A stretch of 64,000 nt of DNA from CBDCME01 sp965218865. Its GTDB lineage: Bacteria; Pseudomonadota; Alphaproteobacteria; JAAXGF01. A program made the translations under genes and the position numbers. Positions 35,103 through 43,784 of the stretch are shown in pieces. The stretch's first letter is position 1. The number at the start of each line of letters is the position of its first letter. Where the stretch lies: NCBI GenBank assembly GCA_965218865.1, contig CBDCME010000062.1, forward strand, positions 62,001 through 126,000, read 5' to 3'. The notes under the pieces are model-generated. The model did no database searches and was not told the origin of the DNA. It saw only the letters and a program-made list of their open reading frames with translations.

Positions 35103-36278
35103 CTATTCCGCATTTGGACGTATTGCGTCGCACAACGTAATCTCCCGGCTACCGGATATTCCCTCGATGATATGGCACGACCCTTCCACTCTGGAGAGAC
35201 CGAAAATGGCCAGGTCCGTGTCTGTATTCGCCGGTTCAGGACCAGAAAACTCGTCGCTTTTGGCGTCGAACAGCACGTGAATAGAGCCGCCATGTGCAGC
35301 GATGACCCTTCGCGCCCGTTTCCGCATCCCGTCGTAACCCGATTGATCGCGCCTTTCGGAGAGGTTTACTGTGGCCTGTAGCCGAACGAACCGGGCTGAG
35401 GGCGGAAAGTATGGGACAACAAAGCTCAGTCCCTCAAATCCTGTCATGACAATCAAACTGTGAGCATAGGAACTGAAGCCCGTTTCTTGGAAAAAGAAGA
35501 AATCGCCCGTTAGAGCGGGACGGTAACCCTTATATTCGACAAACGGAATGCAGGCGAAAAACAACAAAACTGATGCTGCTGCTGCGCCTTTGAGTGGAAC
35601 CTTGAATAGACCCAAGGCCGCAACTAGCAGCAGAGGGACAAGGGCCTCCAGCCCGGATATGTAGCGGAAGACGGGTTTCATCGTGAGCCACAAGACATAG
35701 GCGGCGACAGATGAGATGACAATCAAGCGCATTGTGAATGCGGAACGGGAGTATGGTCGGACACCCAACACAGATTCGGCAATCGCATTGATCGGTTGCC
35801 GCTGCCCCATGACTGTCGCTGCCAACGACAGGCCAAGTACAACCATTATCATGAAGCCGAGCGCCAAACGGATATCACGCCAAAAGAAATGACCCACCTT
35901 CATTGGCTCGGACGTCATAATAATCGGCGCAAACAACAATTCCGTTAGCGACCGAAAGCCGCGTGTCGGTTCCTCCCCAGACAAATTGATCAAGTCACTC
36001 GGAAAAATTGAGCCAAACAACGGAAAAACTGGATTTCCGTATTCGGACGTCATAACAATCAACCAATAGCCGCCGGTCACCGAAATCCCGATCAGAACGC
36101 CGAGGCCATAGCTTGCGCCGCTTCTCAGCCTATGCCGGAAATCACATTGAACGGTGACCCCCGCGATAAAAAGGGCGATCGCATAGATCACACCGGTATA
36201 CTTCGCCCCCGTTCCCATCCCGGCCAAGATCCCGGCCAGTATCAGCCATCTCAGACGAAACGGACATTCGGGCGTCAC
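35103..36278 (-). CDS. Membrane glycosyltransferase-like protein, probably 5'-truncated
   Basis: About 390 residues with nine or so hydrophobic segments (WLILAGILAGMGTGAKYTGV, YGLGVLIGISVTGGYWLIVM, LALGFMIMVVLGLSLAATVM, YISGLEALVPLLLVAALGLF) and a soluble C-terminal part. The layout, with GAKYTG in an early segment, resembles GT-C/PMT-family (GT39/GT83-like) sugar transferases, but the N-terminal catalytic loop with its acidic pair is absent. The gene begins exactly where an IS3 remnant ends, so the 5' part was probably lost. GC content is lower than its neighbours. Confidence 0.55.
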   Translation of the reverse strand: MTPECPFRLRWLILAGILAGMGTGAKYTGVIYAIALFIAGVTVQCDFRHRLRSGASYGLGVLIGISVTGGYWLIVMTSEYGNPVFPLFGSIFPSDLINLSGEEPTRGFRSLTELLFAPIIMTSEPMKVGHFFWRDIRLALGFMIMVVLGLSLAATVMGQRQPINAIAESVLGVRPYSRSAFTMRLIVISSVAAYVLWLTMKPVFRYISGLEALVPLLLVAALGLFKVPLKGAAAASVLLFFACIPFVEYKGYRPALTGDFFFFQETGFSSYAHSLIVMTGFEGLSFVVPYFPPSARFVRLQATVNLSERRDQSGYDGMRKRARRVIAAHGGSIHVLFDAKSDEFSGPEPANTDTDLAIFGLSRVEGSCHIIEGISGSREITLCDAIRPNAE

Positions 36279-36562
36279 GGTGAAGGCCTATGACGACGGG
36301 ACCGAGGCCCGAGCCGGGAGTGGCTCAGTTTCTACAATGACCGGCGGCTCCACCAAGCCCTTGGGTACCGGACACCGGGCGAAATTTTCGGCGGCAGGGC
36401 CGTGGATTCGATGGATAACACTTCCGTGTTACCCACAACCCCACAGCCGCAACAACAGCTGCAACCTTTTTCGATGCGTGGGATTGGAATGACGGCATCG
36501 ACGGCCATACCACACTCCCCACGCGCAGAGCACGGAGCACACATCAGCGGGAGTCTAACTTA
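36278..36562 (+). pseudogene. IS3-family transposase orfB, C-terminal remnant (frameshifted)
   Basis: Plus-strand codons first read VKAYDDGTEARAG. After a one-base shift they read EWLSFYNDRRLHQALGYRTP then GEIFGGRAV, the typical end of an IS3 integrase-type orfB with its final WxxFYNxxRxHxAL motif. It continues to a stop near 36562. The catalytic DDE residues lie in the missing part. Confidence 0.75.
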
Positions 36563-36591
36563 AAAAGGCCGCGACCCTGTCCAAAGGATGG

Positions 36592-36694
36592 GGTCCACCT
36601 CAGTAATACACAGATGAGCGACTCAACGCCAAAAGCCGGCATTGACGGGTGAGCGAAACCTCGCCCCGGCAACGATCAACCAGCGCCATTCTCT
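36592..36694 (-). pseudogene. IS3-family orfB N-terminal remnant
   Basis: Downstream of orfA on the minus strand, codons read MSRAERMALVDRCRGEVSLT then RQCRLLALSRSSVYY, the usual orfB start, and stop at TGA in the sequence TGAGGTGGACCCC. A similar GGGGTCCACCTCA with flanking sequence recurs at 38227-38250, so the break point is a repeated element end. Confidence 0.6.
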
Positions 36695-36703
36695 CGGCCC
36701 GGC

Positions 36704-36988
36704 TCATCGGCCGGACCCGCGCGCCAAAAAATCCCGCTCTACCGTGAGCTCGCCAACCTTCGCGTGGAGTTCCTTCACAACCGCGTCGTTACCCTTCTCC
36801 CGGTCCGACCGGCCGGGCTGAAAAACCGACGCCGCGTTGTCGAGGAGCGCCTTGCGCCATTTGTGAATCTGGTTGGGGTGAACCCCAAAACGCTGCCCCA
36901 GCTCGGACACCGTCTGGTCGCTTTTCAACGCTGCCAGCGCCACCTTCGCCTTGAATTCTGCACTCAGTCGTCTGCGTATCTGCTTCAT
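36704..36988 (-). CDS. IS3-family transposase orfA
   Basis: A 94-residue HTH protein beginning MKQIRRRLSAEFKAKVALAA, with the helix-turn-helix TVSELGQRFGVHPNQIHKWR and a leucine-zipper-like C-terminus (ELHAKVGELTVERDFLA). It is the normal orfA of an IS3 element, but the following orfB is cut after about 35 codons. It can no longer make a functional transposase. Confidence 0.82.
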   Translation of the reverse strand: MKQIRRRLSAEFKAKVALAALKSDQTVSELGQRFGVHPNQIHKWRKALLDNAASVFQPGRSDREKGNDAVVKELHAKVGELTVERDFLARGSGR

Positions 36989-37047
36989 ATCCCGCTCCTC
37001 CATCTAGCAAGTTATAGGAGCAGGAGTCTAACTTATACCAACCGCCC

Positions 37048-37653
37048 TTAACATTGACTTGTGCGATCCCACGCTCTGAGGCCGATTGACATGATCTTCC
37101 AAGGTTGGTCGGTCAGGTTGTTCCAGGCTTGGCAAGAGGCCTCGACGATGGCTTCATAGGAGTCGAAGACACGATTGGAGAGCCAGTTCTGGCGGAGGTA
37201 TTGCCAGACATTTTCGGCGGGATTGAGCTCCGGGGACTTGGGTGGCAAAGGCACGAGGGAGATGTTCTCCGGGATGCCGAGTTTGGCAGTGGTGTGCCAT
37301 GCGGCTTGGTCGAGCAGCACGACGGCATGGGCGTTTGGGGCAACGGCCCGGCTGATTTCCTCGAGATGCAGGTCCATGGCTTCAGTATTGGCGCGCGGCA
37401 TGACCAGCGCCGCGCCCTCACCGCGCTCGGGGCAGATGGCGCCGAAGAGATACGCCGAAGAGGTCCGTAGGTCCTTGACCTGGCGCGGGCGCGATCCCTT
37501 TGGGTCCCACTGGCGCACCAGGCTGTTCTTCTGGCCGACGCGCATTTCATCTTGAAACCAAACCTCGATGGGCGTGTCCGGTGGCTGTGCCGCTACGATT
37601 TTCGCCAAGTGTTCGGGAAAACTTTTTTTTAAATTCCTCCTGTGCCCGCGCAT
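37048..37653 (-). CDS. IS630 transposase orfB, copy 3
   Basis: DDE half with FQDE, LLDQAAWH and NPAENVW. It carries two substitutions relative to the other copies (QWDPKG for QWAPKG and AWDRTSQC for AWARTSQC). It is in the +1 frame relative to orfA. Confidence 0.87.
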   Translation of the reverse strand: MRGHRRNLKKSFPEHLAKIVAAQPPDTPIEVWFQDEMRVGQKNSLVRQWDPKGSRPRQVKDLRTSSAYLFGAICPERGEGAALVMPRANTEAMDLHLEEISRAVAPNAHAVVLLDQAAWHTTAKLGIPENISLVPLPPKSPELNPAENVWQYLRQNWLSNRVFDSYEAIVEASCQAWNNLTDQPWKIMSIGLRAWDRTSQC

Positions 37654-38113
37654 CCTGGCCGACGTGGCGCGGGCGCGCGGAAATATGCGAGAACCCGAGC
37701 GCGGCCAGCAGCTTGCCGACGCTCCGCTCGTGATAGTCCACGCCGAAGCGCGTTCGGATCAGTTGCTTGAGATCGATGCAGCGCCAGCGCACGACCCCAT
37801 CCCGTTCGGGATCGGGACCGGCCTCGATAGCCCGCGAAAGCGCCGCCATTTGCGACGGCGTCAACCGACGCAACGCCCCGTTCGGCTTGCGGTCGATCAG
37901 ACCGGCCGGACCTCCCGCGTTGAACCGGTGAACCCAGTCCCGCAACGTCTGCCGATCCATGCCGCCAATACCCGCCGCGCACGCTCGATCCATCCCATCG
38001 TAGATGGCCGCCATCGACAAAAGCCGTCGCGCCTGGTTCCCATCATCGCTCCGTGCCGCAAGAACACGGACTCTTTCAGCATCAAAGTCGTTTCGCAAAG
38101 GAATCGTTGGCAT
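37547..38113 (-). CDS. IS630 transposase orfA, copy 3
   Basis: HTH half starting MPTIPLRNDFDAER with the full set of conserved residues and no nonsense codon. It overlaps orfB around the A8 run at about 37623-37630. Confidence 0.85.
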   Translation of the reverse strand: MPTIPLRNDFDAERVRVLAARSDDGNQARRLLSMAAIYDGMDRACAAGIGGMDRQTLRDWVHRFNAGGPAGLIDRKPNGALRRLTPSQMAALSRAIEAGPDPERDGVVRWRCIDLKQLIRTRFGVDYHERSVGKLLAALGFSHISARPRHVGQDARAQEEFKKKFSRTLGENRSGTATGHAHRGLVSR

Positions 38114-38249
38114 TGAACACACTCCCTTGTTGCCAACAACCTTGAATCACACAAAACCTAGCGTGTAAACCTTTGCGTGAGTCAAACTCGCGGGCGGTTG
38201 GTATTAGCCAATTGTCCAGTTTTCGGGGTCCACCTCAATTGTACACAAA

Positions 38250-38548
38250 TTTGGCGAGGGCCAGGAGTTGATCGACCCGATCCGGCCGGCCAAGTCAGAT
38301 CGAAAACCCCCGAAAGGTAAGAGGCGGAAGTAAATCGGCTTGGTATAGGCAGGCCACGGCATCACATACCTGCAGCACACGTCCGTGGCTAGAGGCTAAG
38401 CTGTCGTCGCCGACCAGAAAGCTGCCATTCCATCTCTGATTTCCGGTGCTGAATGTACTGCCGCCGTCGTTCGCTGGGACCCTAATCGGCAGGTTGTAGC
38501 CAGACTCGGTAGAAATTTGGCCTGGATTGCCACGACGGCAGTTGAGAG
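38250..38548. other. Unassigned stretch with a possible minus-strand protein fragment
   Basis: About 300 bases between IS630 copy 3 and a phage-protein relic. A minus-strand frame (38295-38567) reads STGNQRWNGSFLVGDDSLAS and DAVACLYQADLLPPL. It lacks a convincing start and overlaps the end of the phage relic, so it is at best a fragment of an unknown gene. Confidence 0.3.
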
Positions 38549-39300
38549 TTAAGCGGCCACCGCGCACCCCGTTCGTTGCCCCTCAACGTCCGTCACGACG
38601 TCCTTGAACACCTCATTCCCGCGCCCGATCCACATGTCCAACAGCCGCAGCTTCAGGCCGCCAATATTGCTCCAATCCTCGGAGGCGCGCATCTTGCCGA
38701 TGTCGGCGCGGAACTCACGCTCGCGGCCAAGACGAGCGGCGTAGCCCTGTAGATCGGCCAGCGCGCGGGTCTGTTGTACGATGCGAATTTCGTTGCCGAA
38801 CGCGCGCACAATCTTATTGGCCCGCGACAGTTGGGAGAACTTCAGATTGGCCGGTGAATTCGCCAACTCGTCGCCAATGTCGAGACGAAAGGCGCGATCC
38901 ATTTGACGCATGGTGCGGCGTGTCTCGGTGGCCTCCCGCAGCATATCGTGGAACTGGGATCGGAACTTCGTAGAGCGCTCCGGCTGTTGGCGGAAGAACG
39001 GCTTTAGGCCGGGGTATTGGTCGCCCCGCAGGTCCGGCGTGGCGTCGAAGAACACCGCGTCCGACAACATCAAACCGTAGCTGGCCCAGGCATTGAAATA
39101 CCCCCGCAGTAAGGCCTCAATCTGCACCGGCGACACCACTTTGTGCCGTACGCGGCAACCGCCTCAATCCCTCTTCGCCAACGAACGTGCGGCTGGTGCC
39201 CGCGCCAATGCGCGCGAACGGCACCAGGTTTTTCATGCCGGGGGTTTCAATCGGACGATCCAGAAACGACAGTTCGTTGGTGTCGGCCAGCGGCGCCGTT
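38549..39300 (-). pseudogene. Relic of a large phage polyvalent-type protein (LPD38-like region)
   Basis: The minus strand first reads NELSFLDRPIETPGMKNLVP and FARIGAGTSRTFVGEEG. After small frame changes near 39140-39175 it reads VSPVQIEALLRGYFNAWASY then GLMLSDAVFFDATPDLRGDQ and ends GQRTGCAVAA. This resembles the C-terminal domain of very large podovirus-type virion proteins (large polyvalent protein-associated domain 38, from memory). The open part (38549-39139) codes 196 residues. The N-terminal bulk is absent. The family label is tentative. Confidence 0.5.
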
Positions 39301-39364
39301 CACCGCCAATCAGACGCGTGCTATCATCACTGTGTTATGACCCATCAAGGGAGAGGGAGACGAA

Positions 39365-40516
39365 ATGAAGACGTACCTTGTTTTCAGTATGCTTGCCGGA
39401 TTTCTCGCCGCCATGCCAGCGCGCGCGGAAAACCCCTTTCCCGATACTCTCGGCGGTCCCGGAACCACCTACGGCATGGCGAATGAGTTCAACCAACTGG
39501 TCGCTTTGCTCAGCGACGGGGCGCTCAGGGATATCATGTGCCGCCTGTCTGGTGCCCGCTTTACTCCGGGGAGCCTTAGTTCCGCGCTTGGCATGCCCGA
39601 AGGGCAGTTTCTCCGCCGGATCAATACTCTTCGCGGCTGGGGTTTGGTGCGCATGGTGCGGCACGATTCGGCCACCACCATCGTCGAGCCGATCCCCGGC
39701 GACGGCTCCCAAACGCTGCGGCGGTGGGCGAACAGATATTGTTCGCAGGGCGATTCCTGCGGGAAAATTGTCGCTAACAGCCAAGGAAAACCGGTCGCCA
39801 ACCGCCAAGGGGATGGGCAAACGGACGTAGCTGTCGGTGGCGGCGGGTTCGCGCCGGCGATAAGCGGAGATTCACCTCGGGAAGAAAAGAAAAAGGCTTT
39901 TAGAGGAACGGTTATTTGGTTCAGTTTGGACAAGGGTTATGGGTTCATCGAGCCTGAAGATGGCTCGAAAGATGTGGTCGTGCATCGCGACGACGTCCTA
40001 CGCTCCGGCCTTACCGATCTCAGGAAAGGCCAGAAGGTCACCTTCGATTTGGTTTCCGACAGGAGTGGAAAGATGGCGGCGGAGAATTTGGCCATCGCTG
40101 ACGGTTCAGGAACATCCATGGCCAAGAAAGTCGTCAAGAGCGAGACCGAATGGCGGGCCATGCTTTCGTCCGAGCAGTTTCGCGTCGCGCGCCTCGGTGA
40201 CACCGAGGCCGCTTTTTCCGGCGCCTATTGGGACACCAAGGCACCCGGCACCTATGACTGCATTTGTTGCGGACAACCCCTGTTCGGGTCGGGCGAGAAA
40301 TTCGATTCAGGCACCGGCTGGCCGAGCTTCTCGACGCCCTTGGACGACAAGCGCTTGAGCCAGGAAACCGACACCTCCTACGGCATGGTGCGTACCGAGG
40401 TCCGCTGCCGCCGTTGCCAAGCCCACCTCGGTCATGTGTTCCCCGATGGCCCGGCACCGACAGGGCAGCGCTTTTGCATCAACTCCGCGTCGCTGAGGTT
40501 CGAGAAAGACGAGTAG
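39365..40516 (+). CDS. Signal peptide / winged-helix / cold-shock / MsrB fusion protein
   Basis: A 383-residue protein with an unusual order. Residues 1-21 form a signal peptide (MKTYLVFSMLAGFLAAMPARA). Residues 53-110 form an ArsR-like winged helix (LSSALGMPEGQFLRRINTLR). Residues 178-245 form a cold-shock domain (FRGTVIWFSLDKGYGFIEPE, then VVVHRDDV). Residues 252-383 form a methionine-R-sulfoxide reductase B. In MsrB the zinc cysteines C299/C302 and C348/C351 and the catalytic C371 (RFCINSASLRF) are present. An internal ATG at 40119 (MAKKVVKSETEWRAML) is a typical free-standing MsrB start, so MsrB may also be made alone. The start has GGGAGAGGGAGACGAA upstream. Confidence 0.8.
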   Translation: MKTYLVFSMLAGFLAAMPARAENPFPDTLGGPGTTYGMANEFNQLVALLSDGALRDIMCRLSGARFTPGSLSSALGMPEGQFLRRINTLRGWGLVRMVRHDSATTIVEPIPGDGSQTLRRWANRYCSQGDSCGKIVANSQGKPVANRQGDGQTDVAVGGGGFAPAISGDSPREEKKKAFRGTVIWFSLDKGYGFIEPEDGSKDVVVHRDDVLRSGLTDLRKGQKVTFDLVSDRSGKMAAENLAIADGSGTSMAKKVVKSETEWRAMLSSEQFRVARLGDTEAAFSGAYWDTKAPGTYDCICCGQPLFGSGEKFDSGTGWPSFSTPLDDKRLSQETDTSYGMVRTEVRCRRCQAHLGHVFPDGPAPTGQRFCINSASLRFEKDE

Positions 40517-40707
40517 CGGGCAGGAAAATACCAGTACGGATCGACGACGGGCGGCGAACCGCCGTGATCACGCCAATTTCAGTTTTAGGCGAACTTGTTT
40601 GCTAGGAATGCCGAGCTTCCGCGAATATCCAGGAGGGGACGTTCGCGATAGGGCGACGCGTAATTTTTTTTGGGTTGATAGCCATTTCTTTATAGGAATT
40701 CTCTTCT
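40517..40707. other. Intergenic region after the MsrB fusion gene
   Basis: About 190 bases, AT-rich toward the IS1595 end with a T8 run near 40664. No gene or clear terminator is recognised. Confidence 0.4.
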
Positions 40708-41752
40708 GGCAAAAGTTTTCCTGATTACGCACTTTGCTCCGCGAGTTTGAGGAGGTTGTAGGGCATGGGCGGGGTGCGTAGGGCGGCCCAGGCGAGGCGG
40801 GGGATCATCTCGTCCAGGCGGTAGCGGCGATTGAAGCGGTATTCGAACTGGGCCAGGTATCGCGGTGCGTGCTTGGGACGGATGGGGTCCCGCGGAGGCT
40901 GTTCTTGACGTTACCGAGGGTCGTATTGACCCATTTGAAGGCGGCCCATTTGGCGGCCTGGGGTCCGCTGCCGGTAACGGCGGGATAATGGCTGCAGCCA
41001 GCCGCGGTGACGGCGGTGAAGCAGCTCAGGCCGTCGCTGACGACGGTGCTTCCCGGGGTCAAGACGCGGCGCGACATTTTCTCGATCTCTGCCTTGCGGA
41101 AGCCCTTCACCCGGGTGAGCTTGAGCCGGTGCGGCCGACCCTCGGCGGTGGTTTCCACGGCGGCCACGAAAGGCGTTTTGCCGGGTGCGCCACGGCCCCG
41201 CTTACCGCCGCGCCGGGCGCCCCCCAGATAGGCGTCGTCGATCTAGATCCGCTTGCCCTCGCCGCCCAGCGGCTTGTTTTCCTCGCGTTCAAGCATCACC
41301 TGCATCAGTTTGTGATGCATCTTCCACGCCGTATTGTAGCTGACCCCGAGCCGGCGCCCCAATTCGAGGCTGGAAATCCCTTTCTTCGACTGGCTGATCA
41401 GGTAGAGGGCCTCGAACCATACGATCAGCGCCAGGTGGGTCGCATGAAAGATCGTCCCCGCCGTCAACGACACCTGGTAATGGCAGCCGCTGCACTGATA
41501 CAGCCGCCGACTCTTGTGCTCGCTGTAGCGATCACCGGCACAGCGGGGACAAACAAAACCCTTCGGCCAGCGCCAGCCGAATACCACCGCCCGACATTTC
41601 TCCTCGCTAAGTTCACGAAACCGCCCCAAACTCAACCCCAACTGAACCGCATTCCTCGACATCGCAAACCTCCTGAAAAACCACCGAATGTTCACTTTTT
41701 GTACCATACCAAATCCGCGGAGGAAAATGCGTAATCAGGAAATTTTTTTGCC
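40708..41752 (-). mobile_element. IS1595-family element (degenerate)
   Basis: Inverted ends run from GGCAAAA through TTTCCTGATTACGCA to CTCCGCG on both sides. The transposase gene inside is broken by an amber codon and a frameshift. No target duplication is evident. The right end abuts a tRNA 3'-end-like sequence. Confidence 0.82.
40724..41662 (-). pseudogene. IS1595-family transposase with in-frame stop and frameshift
   Basis: The start MSRNAVQLGLSLGRFRELSE has an AGGAGG upstream. The N-terminal zinc ribbon CPRCAGDRYSEHKSRRLYQC and the HTH region SSLELGRRLGVSYNTAWKMH are followed by GEGKRI, then TAG (41243-41245), then IDDAYLGGARRGGKRGRGAP of the DDE domain. A further shift after NVKNSLRGT at about 40895 changes frame; the other frame restores a normal C-terminus. 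The gene is inactive unless read through. Confidence 0.85.
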
Positions 41753-41795
41753 CCAAGCAAATAGGCCGTGAGTTCGAATCTCACAGCGGTTACCA
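41753..41795 (+). pseudogene. tRNA 3'-end-like fragment beside the IS1595 element
   Basis: Contains GTGAGTTCGAATCTCAC, a perfect 5-bp T stem with the invariant TTCGAAT loop, followed by seven bases (AGCGGTT), A and CCA. This is the 3' end of a tRNA: T arm, acceptor strand, discriminator and CCA. No matching 5' half (AACCGCT) or anticodon arm is visible because the IS end adjoins. It could be a broken tRNA gene or an attachment-site scar of an integrated element. Confidence 0.45.
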
Positions 41796-41901
41796 TTTCC
41801 ACGACTTGCTTATGGTTGTAATGTGCTATTCAATATTGCTTTTGCGATCAAACATGAAAATATTGTTTTGTTAATCCTGAGGGCGACTTTGAGAATAATA
41901 A

Positions 41902-42186
41902 ATGAGCCACACACCAGTTGAAGCCATGCTGCAAACCTTAAAGTTACTTTTACCAGCACTGATCCCTTCGTGGCGTTTCTTTGATACAATTGTTCCGTCA
42001 CCCCGCATTGAATTTACCTTGCTTAAAACCGCGCAGGATGCATCCGGTAGTTGGCAAGAATTTCGTCCCAGACCGGCACGGCTACCAATGAGCAGCATGC
42101 TGAAACGCATGTTCTGGAACCCGCGTTGGAATGAATCACTCTTTCTTATGAGCTGTGCTGAACGGCTCATGGAAAACCCTACATAG
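41902..42186 (+). CDS. Hypothetical protein, probably 3'-truncated by an IS5-family element
   Basis: Encodes 94 residues (MSHTPVEAMLQTLKLLLPAL, then IPSWRFFDTIVPSPRIEFTL, ending WNESLFLMSCAERLMENPT). Its stop codon TAG comes from the end of the following IS5-family element, so the original protein was probably longer. The Trp/Arg-rich pattern PSWRFFDxIxPSPRIE and LKRMFWNPRWNESLF looks like a conserved family I cannot name. GC content is lower than the surroundings. Confidence 0.5.
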   Translation: MSHTPVEAMLQTLKLLLPALIPSWRFFDTIVPSPRIEFTLLKTAQDASGSWQEFRPRPARLPMSSMLKRMFWNPRWNESLFLMSCAERLMENPT

Positions 42187-43751
42187 TCGTCCGTGAAGAA
42201 CCCTGATTTCAAGCTGAAGCGGCGATTGGGTTTGCGGTGGGGTGCGAGATGTCGCTGAGGAGCGCGGCCAGGATTTGGACAAACAAACGCCTCAGCCATT
42301 TGAGGACAAGGCGGTAGTTGTAGCCGGCGCCGGCGAGGATGGCGTTGATCTTGTCGCCGTCGCGGCCTTTGAGGAAGTTGCGCCCCAGCCTGCCATCGCT
42401 CTTGAGATGTCCGATCACGGCCTCGACGGCGGAGCGCCGCCTGAGCTCCTTCTTGATCGTCGGCGTGATGCCGCGTTTCTGGCCTGATCTAAAGACGCGG
42501 TGTTTGTTGGGGTAATCGTGGCCCTGGTATCCCTTGTCGACATAGATGCGCTCGGCCGATATCCCCGTCCAGCGTTCCATCTCTTCGATCACCTGCCTCA
42601 AGGTGTGGCCATCATAGGGATTGCCGTGGAAGGCCTTGACGTGGGCGACGAACTGGCCGCCGGGGGGGCGGGAATTGGTCGCCGCCACGGAGACCTTGCA
42701 GCCGAACTCGTACGGCTTGTGCGCCTTCCCTTTGCCGATGCATTCGACCTCGGGCGCGTGGAGCGAATAGACCTTGGGCAAGGGGTCGCGCCGCTTCTGG
42801 GTCGACACCCGCTCGGCCAGCCACAAGGGGCGGCGGAAGGTATCCCGTAGGCTCTCCTCCTGGGCCGTCTTGCGGCGGATGTCGCGGACGGTGCGCCCGA
42901 GATAGGTCTTGAGCTTGCGCAGGGCCTTGTTGGCCCGCTTGTGCTGTTTGGCATGGCGGTAGCGGCCTTGCATGATCAACGCCCTCTTGCCCAGGCGGGT
43001 ATAGGACTGACGCAGGGCAATGCCGTGCTCCCGTGCCAGTCGCACCAGCCGCTCGCGGGCTCGTTGCATCAGTTTGGCGGCGGTCGGAAAGGCAATCGCC
43101 TTCTCTTGTACGGTGGTGTCCACCGTCACCCGCTCGAGGTCCTTCTCCCGCAGCGCCCCCACCCGGTGGGCCACGGCCAGGCTCTCCTGGAATACCTTCT
43201 CCAAACCTTCCGGCCCGATCCGGTCCCGCCACCGGGTCATCGACGAGCGCTCCATGGGCAGCTCATGCTGAAAGTACTCTTCGCCGCAGAAGCACTGGAA
43301 GTATGGGTCGTAGACCCAGCGCTCGCAGACCTCCTCATCCGAGAGATCGAACATATGCTTGAGGATGTGCAGCCCAACCATCAACCGCGTCGGGACCCCC
43401 GGCCGACCCTCCTCCGAATACAAGGCTTCATAGGTCTCGTCGAAGAAAGTCCACGCGATCCGGCCCCCCAACACCACCAACTCGTGGCGCAGGTTGATGA
43501 TGTTTTCGAACCGCGAGCGGAACAGGTCCTCTATTCCCGATGACACCTTGCGCGATGGCTTCATCACAGTTCTCCAATCCCAATCGACGGGAGCAGAGAA
43601 TCACGTTCCGCAACGGAAGGGAATCCCCAAAATCAATTATTTCAAATCACAAGCTTTTCAGGCCCAAAACCCGTTTTCTTGCAAATCCGATTACTTCGCC
43701 AAACCGAAAGAGCTACCAACATCAGCCGCTTACGCGTTCTTCACGGGCGAC
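42186..43751 (-). mobile_element. IS5-family element, complete copy
   Basis: Ends GTCGTCCGTGAAGAAC and its partner (GTTCTTCACGGGCGAC) form inverted repeats with one mismatch in 16, and TA lies outside both. It contains one intact transposase gene. A truncated copy lies at 46457-47273. Confidence 0.88.
42209..43564 (-). CDS. IS5-family transposase
   Basis: A 451-residue DDE transposase. It has an N-terminal DUF772-type region (GRPGVPTRLMVGLHILKHMF), then VTVDTTVQEKAIAFPTAAKL (first Asp), RIYVDKGYQGHDYPNKHRVF (second Asp) and RRSAVEAVIGHLKSDGRLGR (Glu). The frame is open throughout, so this copy may be active. Start ATG 43564, with a GTG one codon upstream. Confidence 0.93.
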   Translation of the reverse strand: MKPSRKVSSGIEDLFRSRFENIINLRHELVVLGGRIAWTFFDETYEALYSEEGRPGVPTRLMVGLHILKHMFDLSDEEVCERWVYDPYFQCFCGEEYFQHELPMERSSMTRWRDRIGPEGLEKVFQESLAVAHRVGALREKDLERVTVDTTVQEKAIAFPTAAKLMQRARERLVRLAREHGIALRQSYTRLGKRALIMQGRYRHAKQHKRANKALRKLKTYLGRTVRDIRRKTAQEESLRDTFRRPLWLAERVSTQKRRDPLPKVYSLHAPEVECIGKGKAHKPYEFGCKVSVAATNSRPPGGQFVAHVKAFHGNPYDGHTLRQVIEEMERWTGISAERIYVDKGYQGHDYPNKHRVFRSGQKRGITPTIKKELRRRSAVEAVIGHLKSDGRLGRNFLKGRDGDKINAILAGAGYNYRLVLKWLRRLFVQILAALLSDISHPTANPIAASA

Positions 43752-43784
43752 TATGTATGCCATGCGTAGTACGGGGAGGGATGG

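Larger units (their letters stand above)
37038..38201 (-). mobile_element. IS630-family element, copy 3
   Basis: Full-length 1164-bp copy with CCAACCGCCC ends and TA on both flanks. It sits between the IS3 remnant and a short region (38213-38250) that repeats the sequence at 36578-36615. Confidence 0.93.
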
